Below the pieces are notes generated by a model that had not been told where the DNA came from, ran no database searches, and was given only the letters and a program-made list of their open reading frames with translations. The translations under genes were made by a program, and so were the position numbers. A DNA stretch of 21,191 nucleotides from an uncultured Pelosinus sp. GTDB lineage: Bacteria; Bacillota; Negativicutes; UMGS1260. The DNA lies in NCBI GenBank assembly GCA_900550105.1, contig URQW01000048.1:1-21191 (forward strand), written 5' to 3'. This document shows positions 7,287 to 13,411 of the stretch, piece after piece. Position 1 is the first letter of the stretch. Each line of letters begins with the position of its first letter.

Positions 7287-8582
7287 TTGCATATTCGTCT
7301 GGGTTTATTGGGAGCAGAGGATTCGCTGCCGGTCATTGAAGCAGTCGCCAAGGATTACAAAGAGTTTTCTTGCCAGTCTTTTCGCTGGTCCAAGATTTCT
7401 GAAATTGTCTCAATACTGCAAGAGCATGATAAGGATGTAGATATGTGGCTGTTTGCCGGACGAATTCCTTATTTAACGGCGCAAAGCTGGGGTGGTTTGA
7501 CTAAACCTTGTTTTCATCTTCCCTATAAAGGCGCTAGTCTCTATCGGACGCTTTGTGAGATTTTTTATAAGCAGTCGATCACAATGCAAGAAATTAGTTT
7601 TGACTCGATTCTCTATGAAGATTTAAAGCTTGTTTTCGCGGAATTGGGGATTGATGAGGAGCCGACTTATGTGCGGCCCTTTGTCGTGGGCATGACGGAG
7701 GCCGAAGGCGTCGATTATCATTACCGTCTGTGGCGGGAAGGAAAGACAAAGCTTGCGGTGACCTGCGCTTTTAATACGAAAAAGGGCTTAGAGCAACTCG
7801 GTGTTCCCTTTTATCGCGTCTTGCCAGCCCGGTCAGCTGTAGAGACAGTACTTCAGTCAATGCTGCGTCTTGCCGAAATGGAACGAATGAAAGATGCGCA
7901 AATTGCTGTACAGATGTTTGCTTGCGACGTTGTGACAGATGCCGAGGGGGAGTGGCTGTCAGCAGATGATCTTTACCGTCGGGAACTAAAAGTAACACAG
8001 GAGCTGTTAGCTTATGCGAAGGATGTCCAAGGCTCTTTGAAGCATTCCACGGCAGGGCGTTATGTCATTTTTACGACGCGAGGCATGTTGTCTTTGGCTA
8101 CGCAGGGGTTTACACAAAAAGCGATTGTTAAGGGATTGGAGCAGGCTCATTGCGGCATTGGGATTGGCCTATCGGCCTATGAAGCCGAATTTCACGGGGC
8201 AAAAGCCTTAGTGGCTGCTAAGCAGCAGGGGCAAGGCGCCTGGATGGTTTATTTTGACGACAAACGCATTATGGGCCCCTTGGGGCAAGCAGAGCAGCTC
8301 AGCTATTCCTATCACTCTGCCGCGCTGCAGACCATTAGCGACAAAACATCGCTCAGTATGGCTACGCTCGAGAAACTGCTTGCTGTAAAGCGACGTTATC
8401 CCCGCAGCGAGATTAGCGCTCAAGAGCTAGCTAGTCAACTCAAAATTATGCCGCGCAGTGCTAGACGTATTCTTTTTGCCTTAGAAAGCAACGGTTATGC
8501 CGAGGCCGTGGGTGAAGAAAATCCCAGTTTGAAAGGAAGACCGCGGAAATTATATCGATTGATTTTGGAGCCGGAGAGTTGA
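7287..8582 (+). CDS. Putative regulator: sensor-like N-terminus, possible cyclase-fold core, C-terminal winged helix
   Basis: A 431-residue soluble protein whose family I do not recognise by name. Residues 1-200 begin with a beta-alpha pattern (RLGLLGAEDS) and contain DMWLFAGRIPY around 52-62, reminiscent of small-molecule sensing domains of the PrpR-N type. Residues about 205-328 run beta-alpha-alpha-beta-beta with CGIGIGLSAYEA at 289-300 and MVYFDD at 320-325, resembling degenerate GGDEF-like or CdaR-like cyclase folds, but no GGDEF motif is present. Residues about 356-430 look like a winged helix: SAQELASQL, PRSARRILFALESNGY, then basic GRPRKLYRL. The TTG start at 7287 follows AAAGGGA at 7272-7278. 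It lies immediately upstream of the M20A/YjiHG-like cassette, so it may regulate that cassette; this is inference. It could instead sense a nucleotide. Confidence 0.6.
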   Translation: MHIRLGLLGAEDSLPVIEAVAKDYKEFSCQSFRWSKISEIVSILQEHDKDVDMWLFAGRIPYLTAQSWGGLTKPCFHLPYKGASLYRTLCEIFYKQSITMQEISFDSILYEDLKLVFAELGIDEEPTYVRPFVVGMTEAEGVDYHYRLWREGKTKLAVTCAFNTKKGLEQLGVPFYRVLPARSAVETVLQSMLRLAEMERMKDAQIAVQMFACDVVTDAEGEWLSADDLYRRELKVTQELLAYAKDVQGSLKHSTAGRYVIFTTRGMLSLATQGFTQKAIVKGLEQAHCGIGIGLSAYEAEFHGAKALVAAKQQGQGAWMVYFDDKRIMGPLGQAEQLSYSYHSAALQTISDKTSLSMATLEKLLAVKRRYPRSEISAQELASQLKIMPRSARRILFALESNGYAEAVGEENPSLKGRPRKLYRLILEPES

Positions 8583-8610
8583 CGTATATTTTTGAGTTAT
8601 AGTCTTTAAC

Positions 8611-8640
8611 TTGACAGATTTGTTACAGGTATACTATAAT
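8611..8640 (+). promoter_or_regulatory. Strong promoter for the M20A/YjiHG-like operon
   Basis: Perfect TTGACA (8611-8616), an 18-base spacer and perfect TATAAT (8635-8640). Transcription would begin near 8647, about 140 bases before the ATG at 8787, and must pass a terminator-like hairpin at 8708-8750. Confidence 0.75.
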
Positions 8641-8707
8641 CTCAATTAAGGACATAGCCTAAATGAGGCCTAAAATAAACAAATAGTGTGTTCATAAAAA
8701 CAAAAAA

Positions 8708-8750
8708 GCCGTTTAATCCCGTTCTGTTTGGCGAATTAGACGGTTTTTTT
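8708..8750 (+). terminator. Terminator inside the M20A leader (possible attenuator)
   Basis: CCGTTTAAT (8709-8717) pairs with ATTAGACGG (8735-8743) over 9 bp with one G-T wobble, then seven T (8744-8750). It lies between the strong promoter and the gene, and no other terminator follows the upstream regulator gene. It may therefore end that transcript, attenuate the peptidase operon, or both. A small GCCT/AGGC hairpin (8657-8669) precedes it. I could not find an obvious antiterminator pairing or a known riboswitch. Confidence 0.7.
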
Positions 8751-8786
8751 ATAGCACTATGCGTTTTTACCAAAGGAGGAATTTGT

Positions 8787-9947
8787 ATGAATCAGCAAAA
8801 AACAGCCGCCTTTTCGTATATCGACGGGCATCGTGACGAAATGATCAGTTTATGGCAGGAACTTGTTACCATGGAGAGCGGTTCGCTGCACAAAGCGGGC
8901 GTAGACGCTGTGGCGAAACGCATTGGACAAGTCTTAGATGATGTTGGTGCAAAAACAGAATTTGTTGAGTTTGAACAGGCTGGCAATCTGTTAGTAAGCC
9001 ATGTTGATGCAACAACAGAGGCTCCTAGTGTAATTTTTATGGGACATATGGATACGGTTTTTAAAACAGGTACTGTAGCGCAGCGGCCTTTCTGCATTAA
9101 AGACGGCAAAGCTTATGGCCCTGGCGTTCTTGATATGAAAGGCGGCATTGTAGCTTTTTTATATGCTTTAAAAGCTTTAAAAGCAGCAGGCTATGATAAA
9201 CGGCCGCTAAAAGTGCTCTTAGCTGGCGACGAAGAAGTGGGACATGAACATTCGACGGCGGCAAAGCGTATGATGGCTGAAGCTAAAGGAGCGGCAGCGG
9301 CTTTTAACTGTGAAACTGGGTTTATTGATGACGGCATTGTTGTTGGCCGCAAAGGTACGGCTCGCTTCATTGTAGCTGTAAAAGGCGTGGCTGCTCATGC
9401 TGGCAATGATCCGGAAAATGGCCGCAATGCCATTATTGAATTGGCTCATAAAGCGATTGCAATTCAAGCACTTACGGACTGGGAGGAAGGGACGACAGTG
9501 AATGTCGGCGTAATCAGCGGCGGTTCTGTTGCCAATGCTGTACCGGAACATGCTCAGATTGTCGTAGATATTCGCTATAAAAAACCGGAAGCCATTGTAA
9601 AGATGGAAGAGTCGATTCGCAGCGTGGCAGCCAAGACTTATATTGAAGGAACGACAACGACGGTAACACGCCGTCCTGGTATTGAAGCCATGGAAACAAC
9701 GGCAGGCGTGAAAGAGCTGTTTGCTCTTGTAGCCAAGGTTTATGAAGAAAATGGTTTTGGCAAGCCTTATGAAAAAGCCGTGGGCGGCGGGGCCGATTCG
9801 GCTTATACGGTTATGGCGGGAGTACCAACTGTCTGTGCTATGGGCGTAAAAGGCGAACGCAATCATAGCCCGGAAGAGTATGCGCTAGTAGAAAGCTTAT
9901 TTGAACGGGCGAAGCTTTTAGCGGCTTGCGTACTGGAGCTTGATTGA
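8787..9947 (+). CDS. M20A metallopeptidase, carboxypeptidase G2-like
   Basis: A 386-residue di-zinc exopeptidase related to Pseudomonas carboxypeptidase G2 (glutamate carboxypeptidase), which removes C-terminal glutamate from folates and acyl-glutamates. Motifs: MGHMDTVF at 85-92 (His87 metal ligand, Asp89 catalytic), YGPGVLDMKGG at 110-120 (bridging Asp116), GDEE at 147-150 (catalytic Glu149, metal Glu150), CETG at 175-178 (Glu176), the dimerisation/lid motif AAHAGNDPENGRNA at 202-215, GGGADSAY at 333-340 and His360 (ERNHSPEE). The frame runs back to a GTG at 8688, but that stretch contains the leader terminator. The ATG at 8787 has a perfect AAGGAGG at 8773-8779, so it is chosen. No signal peptide is seen, unlike secreted CPG2. 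It begins an operon with the following YjiHG-like pair. The true substrate is unproven. Confidence 0.93.
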   Translation: MNQQKTAAFSYIDGHRDEMISLWQELVTMESGSLHKAGVDAVAKRIGQVLDDVGAKTEFVEFEQAGNLLVSHVDATTEAPSVIFMGHMDTVFKTGTVAQRPFCIKDGKAYGPGVLDMKGGIVAFLYALKALKAAGYDKRPLKVLLAGDEEVGHEHSTAAKRMMAEAKGAAAAFNCETGFIDDGIVVGRKGTARFIVAVKGVAAHAGNDPENGRNAIIELAHKAIAIQALTDWEEGTTVNVGVISGGSVANAVPEHAQIVVDIRYKKPEAIVKMEESIRSVAAKTYIEGTTTTVTRRPGIEAMETTAGVKELFALVAKVYEENGFGKPYEKAVGGGADSAYTVMAGVPTVCAMGVKGERNHSPEEYALVESLFERAKLLAACVLELD

Positions 9948-9959
9948 ATTTGAAGGGGA

Positions 9960-9980
9960 CGGGGAGCGTAAAGCTCCCCG
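9960..9980 (+). other. Intercistronic GC-rich hairpin without T tract
   Basis: CGGGGAGC (9960-9967) and GCTCCCCG (9973-9980) form a perfect 8-bp stem with a 5-base loop, 13 bases after the peptidase stop. No T run follows, so it is probably not a terminator. It may instead block 3' decay or lower expression of the membrane pair relative to the peptidase. Confidence 0.7.
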
Positions 9981-10018
9981 CAACTATATAACAAACTATA
10001 TATAAGGAGAGGTTTTCA

Positions 10019-10675
10019 TTGACAGAGCAAAATGAACAAGTCTTGAAAGTTACCTGGAAGGGTTGGCTTTCCTTGGCCATTCTCGTAATTTCATTGTCAG
10101 GTATATTTACGAGTGCGCCAGCTCCCTGGAAGGCTCTTGATTTTATGGTGCTTACTGGCCAGTTTGGCGAAGTTGCTAAAGGAATTATTTTTACGGGGAA
10201 AGGCGGTCTTGGGGCCAAAGACGGTTTTATGTTTGCCTTGACGCTGATTCCTACAGTTATGTTTGCCCTCGGCTCGATTCAAGTTGCTGAATCGCTTGGC
10301 GCTTTGCGGGCGGCGGAGCGTTTGTTTCAACCCTTATTAAAGCCATTACTGGGAATTCCGGGCGTAAGCGGTCTGGCTTTTGTTAGCTCCTTTACGAGTA
10401 CCGATGTAGGCGCGGTTATGACGAAAGGGCTAGTGGAAGATGGCTTGATTAGCGATAAAGAAAGAACCGTTTTTGCTTCCTATCAATTTGCTGGCTCGGC
10501 TTTTATTGTGAATACCTTTGGTACTGGCGGGCCGCTTCTGCCCATTAGTGTATTGCCCATTGGTGTTTTGCTATTAGTTATGTTTATTTCAAAAATTATT
10601 GGCACAAATATAGTACGTTTTTATCTGAACTGGCATGAAAAAAAAGCGGTGAAAGGATTGGAAAGTCATGGCTGA
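10019..10675 (+). CDS. YjiH-like Gate-domain membrane protein (second copy)
   Basis: A 218-residue polytopic membrane protein, paralogue of the one at 3643. Shared features include the LTGQFG-type motif (45-50), ALTLIPTVMFALG (73-85), LKPLLGIPG (107-115) and STDVGA (127-132). Hydrophobic helices are near 15-33, 68-88, 148-165 and 170-195. The TTG start at 10019 has AAGGAG at 10004-10009, 9 bases upstream. It overlaps the next gene by 8 bases. Here the pair follows a carboxypeptidase-like M20 gene in the same direction with only a 71-base gap, so co-transcription is likely. The most economical reading is a membrane complex that moves the peptidase's substrate or product; direction and cargo are unknown. 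Confidence 0.86.
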   Translation: MTEQNEQVLKVTWKGWLSLAILVISLSGIFTSAPAPWKALDFMVLTGQFGEVAKGIIFTGKGGLGAKDGFMFALTLIPTVMFALGSIQVAESLGALRAAERLFQPLLKPLLGIPGVSGLAFVSSFTSTDVGAVMTKGLVEDGLISDKERTVFASYQFAGSAFIVNTFGTGGPLLPISVLPIGVLLLVMFISKIIGTNIVRFYLNWHEKKAVKGLESHG

Positions 10676-11168
10676 AGTGAAACCGGCAGAAGATGCTCTT
10701 CTTAGTTTAAAACCAAGTTTAATTGAAGAATTTGTAAAAGGCGCGAAAAAAGGGTTTTATGTCGGTGTGGAAATGATTGCACCGGCCATGGTATTTGCTT
10801 ATGTACTCATTTTATTTCTTAATCTAACAGGCATTATGCCCATTGTCGGTAAACTGCTTGGTCCGGTTATGGCGCTGTTTGGTTTACCTGGTGAAGCGAT
10901 TGTTGTGCTTACGGCCGCGTTTTTTGCCAAAGCTGCAGGTTGTGCGGCGGCAGCTACACTATACGCCAATGGCGTGATTACAGCCGCTGAAGCAACCATT
11001 CTTTTCCCAGCCTGCATTATTATGGGAACCCTTGTAGGGAATTTTGTTCGCGTTGTGCTTGTATCGAATACGAACCGTAAATGGCAGCCGCTGCTCTTAG
11101 CAACCGCGTTTATTGATGCGGCTATTGGCATGTGGCTGACGAAACTTCTTCTCTTGTTTTTTTCCTAA
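10668..11168 (+). CDS. YjiG-like Gate-domain membrane protein (second copy)
   Basis: A 166-residue membrane protein, partner of the preceding gene and paralogue of the one at 4304. GKLLGPVMALFGLPGEA at 61-77 is nearly the same 17-residue signature as in the first cassette; the following helix differs (AFFAKAAGCAAAATLY here, AWLSSSASVGVAVNLI there), which may reflect different cargo. About four membrane segments are visible. The ATG at 10668 overlaps the upstream stop codon and has a purine-rich AAAGGATTGGAAAG before it. No terminator follows, so some read-through into the nitroreductase gene 95 bases downstream is possible, although that gene has its own promoter. Confidence 0.86.
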   Translation: MAEVKPAEDALLSLKPSLIEEFVKGAKKGFYVGVEMIAPAMVFAYVLILFLNLTGIMPIVGKLLGPVMALFGLPGEAIVVLTAAFFAKAAGCAAAATLYANGVITAAEATILFPACIIMGTLVGNFVRVVLVSNTNRKWQPLLLATAFIDAAIGMWLTKLLLLFFS

Positions 11169-11200
11169 AGTAGAATTAGTACTGGCAGTTTGCGGCGGCG

Positions 11201-11229
11201 TTGACAGCGCTAGCTCCCTATGGGACAAT
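11201..11229 (+). promoter_or_regulatory. Candidate promoter of the nitroreductase gene
   Basis: Perfect TTGACA at 11201-11206, a 17-base spacer and GACAAT at 11224-11229 (four of six). The TTG of this -35 element is also an in-frame possible start, but has no ribosome site. Confidence 0.5.
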
Positions 11230-11263
11230 AAAGAAAGAGTTTATTTTAGGGAGGGATTTGCCC

Positions 11264-11899
11264 ATGGATTATGATTTTATTTATCGCCGTCATAGTGTTC
11301 GTCAGTTTACCGAAGAGCCTGTCAGCGAAGCCTTAATTGAAAAGTTGGTGCAGGCGGCAACTGCGGCGCCGTCAGGCAAGAATAAGCAGAACTGGCACTT
11401 TGTTGCAGTGACAGATCCGAAGAAAATCCAAGAGATTGCCCGCCTGGTGGAAGCAGAAAACAGTCGTTTGGCTGGCTTTTTAACTGATGAAGCGAAAATT
11501 AAAGCTTTTAAAGGTACTGTCGCCTATCATACCGTATTTAAAGGGGCGCCTGTTTTGATTCTTGCTTATGCTGGACCCTATGAAACAGTCGGTACGATGC
11601 TGGCAGAAGCCAAGGTTATGGCGAAAGAAGAATTGCATCGTTATTATAAACCGAATCCAGGCATTCAAAATGTGGCCGCTGCTATGGAAAATCTGCTGTT
11701 GGCCGCAGCCAGTGAAGGTTTGGGAACATGCTGGATGACAGGGCCTACTTACGCAGCGGAAGCCATTTCAAAATATATTGGTTTTGAAAAAAGTGGCTAT
11801 GACCTTATTGCGATGACGCCGCTGGGCCATCCGGCATCTGATAAATTATCGTCACCGCCGCGTAAAGCTGTTGCAGAAGTACTCACTTTTATTCGGTAA
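11264..11899 (+). CDS. Nitroreductase-family flavoprotein
   Basis: A 211-residue FMN-dependent NAD(P)H oxidoreductase of the nitroreductase superfamily, cytosolic and usually dimeric. The N-terminal RRHSVRQF (8-15) and AAPSGKNKQNW (33-43) are FMN phosphate- and ring-binding segments, and AAMENLLLAAASEGLGTCWMTGP (139-161) is the typical core helix and flavin loop. The chosen ATG at 11264 has AGGGAGGG at 11248-11255 with 8-base spacing; the longer frame from TTG 11201 starts on a promoter hexamer and is rejected. It is followed by a strong terminator, so it is monocistronic or the tail of the membrane cassette. The substrate (nitro compound, quinone or enoate) cannot be predicted. Confidence 0.93.
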   Translation: MDYDFIYRRHSVRQFTEEPVSEALIEKLVQAATAAPSGKNKQNWHFVAVTDPKKIQEIARLVEAENSRLAGFLTDEAKIKAFKGTVAYHTVFKGAPVLILAYAGPYETVGTMLAEAKVMAKEELHRYYKPNPGIQNVAAAMENLLLAAASEGLGTCWMTGPTYAAEAISKYIGFEKSGYDLIAMTPLGHPASDKLSSPPRKAVAEVLTFIR

Positions 11900-11920
11900 T
11901 TTCCCGGAAATAATATGATT

Positions 11921-11968
11921 CAGACAGGACTTTACGGCCGCTGCCGCAAGGATTCTGTCTGTTTTTTT
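11921..11968 (+). terminator. Rho-independent terminator
   Basis: CAGACAG (11921-11927) with CTGTCTG (11955-11961), extended by a G-T and an A-T pair, then seven T (11962-11968). The apical loop is large and contains a small GC-rich inner hairpin. Confidence 0.82.
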
Positions 11969-11985
11969 ATAACAAAGATTATTTC

Positions 11986-12014
11986 TTGCAAAAATCTATT
12001 TTTAGCGCTATGAT
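11986..12014 (+). promoter_or_regulatory. Promoter of the MazG-like/yybS/gdpP/rplI/lonC/dnaB operon
   Basis: TTGCAA (11986-11991), a 17-base spacer and TATGAT (12009-12014). It is the only clear promoter seen upstream of the six-gene run and would start RNA near 12021. Confidence 0.65.
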
Positions 12015-12020
12015 AGTTTG

Positions 12021-12122
12021 GAATCAAAAAAGCAGGAATGAGCCTTCTTTCCTCCGAATGATACACATACATATGCTGTAAAAGGCGGCTTTGCAGGAAA
12101 GACCGCTGAAGGAGGCCTCAGG
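12021..12122 (+). other. Structured 5' leader of the housekeeping operon
   Basis: About 100 nt of untranslated leader with two hairpins: AGGAA (12034-12038)/TTCCT (12049-12053), and a GCGG-CTTT stem pairing with AAAG-A-CCGC at about 12085-12105, which sits just ahead of the ribosome site AAGGAGG (12109-12115). No T tract or known riboswitch motif is seen. The second hairpin could influence translation of the first gene. Confidence 0.45.
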
Positions 12123-12431
12123 GTGCTTCATCAGGAACCGGATTTATTAAAGAAAATCAAATTAATGGATTGGCTGAAAGCGCAGTTGGCCGTAGGCGTC
12201 GGACAGGTTTTATCTGCTGCTGCCGAACGCAGTGAAAATCTGCTCGTAGAAGCTCTCGCTTCGTTGGCTGTTACTGTCTATATTTTGGCCCGCCGTATGG
12301 GAATTGATTTTTCTGTTTTAGAAGAAGCTATGCTTCAGAAAGTTAAAAATTTAGGTAGACAATCTAGTGAGTTAGAGCGGCAATTCGGTGATTATAGCCA
12401 ATTGGAACGCTATTTACGACAGAAGAGGTGA
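12123..12431 (+). CDS. MazG-like family protein
   Basis: A 102-residue, mostly helical small protein resembling the MazG-like proteins found next to yybS in Negativicutes and Clostridia. The segment KIKLMDWLKAQLAVGVGQVL and a hydrophobic central helix (LLVEALASLAVTVYILARRM) are the recognisable parts. The full EExxE...ExxD metal site of true MazG NTP pyrophosphatases is not evident, so catalytic activity is doubtful. The GTG at 12123 has AAGGAGG at 12109-12115. It is the first gene of the operon and ends 4 bases before the yybS start, implying coupling. The function is unknown. Confidence 0.75.
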   Translation: MLHQEPDLLKKIKLMDWLKAQLAVGVGQVLSAAAERSENLLVEALASLAVTVYILARRMGIDFSVLEEAMLQKVKNLGRQSSELERQFGDYSQLERYLRQKR

Positions 12432-12435
12432 ATTC

Positions 12436-13395
12436 ATGAAGTTTCGCTCCACAACGCCGGTTGTTGAGAGCGGCATTTTGTCCGCTCTGGCAATTATTTT
12501 TGCTTTTATCAGCGCCTATTTACCGGTATTCGGTATTTTAATTGGTTTTATCTGGCCAGTACCGATTATTTTGCTTGGCGTACGGCACGGCTATCAATAT
12601 AGTATTATGGCCACTTTAGTGGCTGGGCTGCTTATTGCCCTGTTGATTCATCCCCTACAAGCTCTATCTGTTGTTGTCGGTTTTGGCCTCATCGGGATTG
12701 CGTTAGGCCATGCCTTTCGCAGTCGTTACAGTCCGGCGAAAACCCTCATGGTTGGTTCCGCTGCTTCGCTGATTTGTAAACTGGCAGTTCTAGCTATTAC
12801 GGCGCTGATGACTGGTGTCAATCCGCTTCATATGCAGATGGAAGCTTTTGACACGGCTATTTCCCAAACCATGAGTTTTTATCAAAATATGGGATATAAT
12901 GAAGCTGATTTACAGAAGATGACTGAGACGATGACGGTCGTAGTCAACTTAGTAAAAGTGATTTTGCCGGCTGGGTTGATCATGGCGTCAGTGATGGATA
13001 CACTTTTAAATTACTGGCTAGCTAAAAAGGTTTTAAAGAAACTCGGTTATGTTTATATGGGTCTGCCGCCCTTTCCATCGTGGTGTCTGCCACGCTCCAT
13101 TTTAGTCCTTTTCTTAGTGGGGCTAGGAATGCTGCTATTAGGCAGAGCCAATGAAAATGAACTAGTTACGATGATTGGCACGAATGTTCAGGTGGTTGGC
13201 AGTGTACTGCTATTAGTGCAAGGTCTGGCGCTATTTTACTTTCTTGCCGCAAAATACAATTTGTCAAGGTTCGTGCGAGGGATTATACTTGTTTTGATTC
13301 TGACAAATGGATTCTTTACGCAGATAGTCATTCTTGCTGGAGCGTTTGATATGGCTATTGATTATCGCCATTTGCGCTCCCCGCGCCTGAAGTAA
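12436..13395 (+). CDS. yybS: YybS-family (DUF2232) membrane protein
   Basis: A 319-residue integral membrane protein with about eight hydrophobic helices, matching the DUF2232/YybS family by length, topology and position directly upstream of gdpP, as in Bacillus subtilis. The N-terminal ESGILSALAIIFAFISAYLP begins the first helix, and the fold resembles ECF-type substrate-binding membrane subunits. The ATG at 12436 has GAGGTG 6 bases upstream, while the frame extends back to 12388 into the preceding gene without a better site. A 16-base gap separates it from gdpP. Its cargo and physiological role are not established. Confidence 0.88.
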   Translation: MKFRSTTPVVESGILSALAIIFAFISAYLPVFGILIGFIWPVPIILLGVRHGYQYSIMATLVAGLLIALLIHPLQALSVVVGFGLIGIALGHAFRSRYSPAKTLMVGSAASLICKLAVLAITALMTGVNPLHMQMEAFDTAISQTMSFYQNMGYNEADLQKMTETMTVVVNLVKVILPAGLIMASVMDTLLNYWLAKKVLKKLGYVYMGLPPFPSWCLPRSILVLFLVGLGMLLLGRANENELVTMIGTNVQVVGSVLLLVQGLALFYFLAAKYNLSRFVRGIILVLILTNGFFTQIVILAGAFDMAIDYRHLRSPRLK

Positions 13396-13411
13396 ACGGG
13401 AGGTTTTGGAA

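Noticed and set aside
8688..8786. N-terminal extension of the M20A peptidase from GTG 8688
   Set aside because: The added 33 residues are translated from an intrinsic terminator hairpin and T tract, and the ATG at 8787 has a perfect AAGGAGG.
9219..9866. 215-codon open frame on the minus strand inside the M20A gene
   Set aside because: It lies wholly opposite a strongly conserved peptidase, has low-complexity composition typical of antisense frames, and no ribosome site or family features.
11201..11263. Upstream extension of the nitroreductase from TTG 11201
   Set aside because: That TTG is the first base triplet of a TTGACA -35 element and has no ribosome site; the ATG at 11264 has AGGGAGGG at good spacing and matches the family N-terminus.
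12123..12431. Active MazG NTP pyrophosphatase
   Set aside because: The characteristic acidic metal-binding helix motifs of MazG were not evident in this 102-residue protein, so only MazG-like is claimed.
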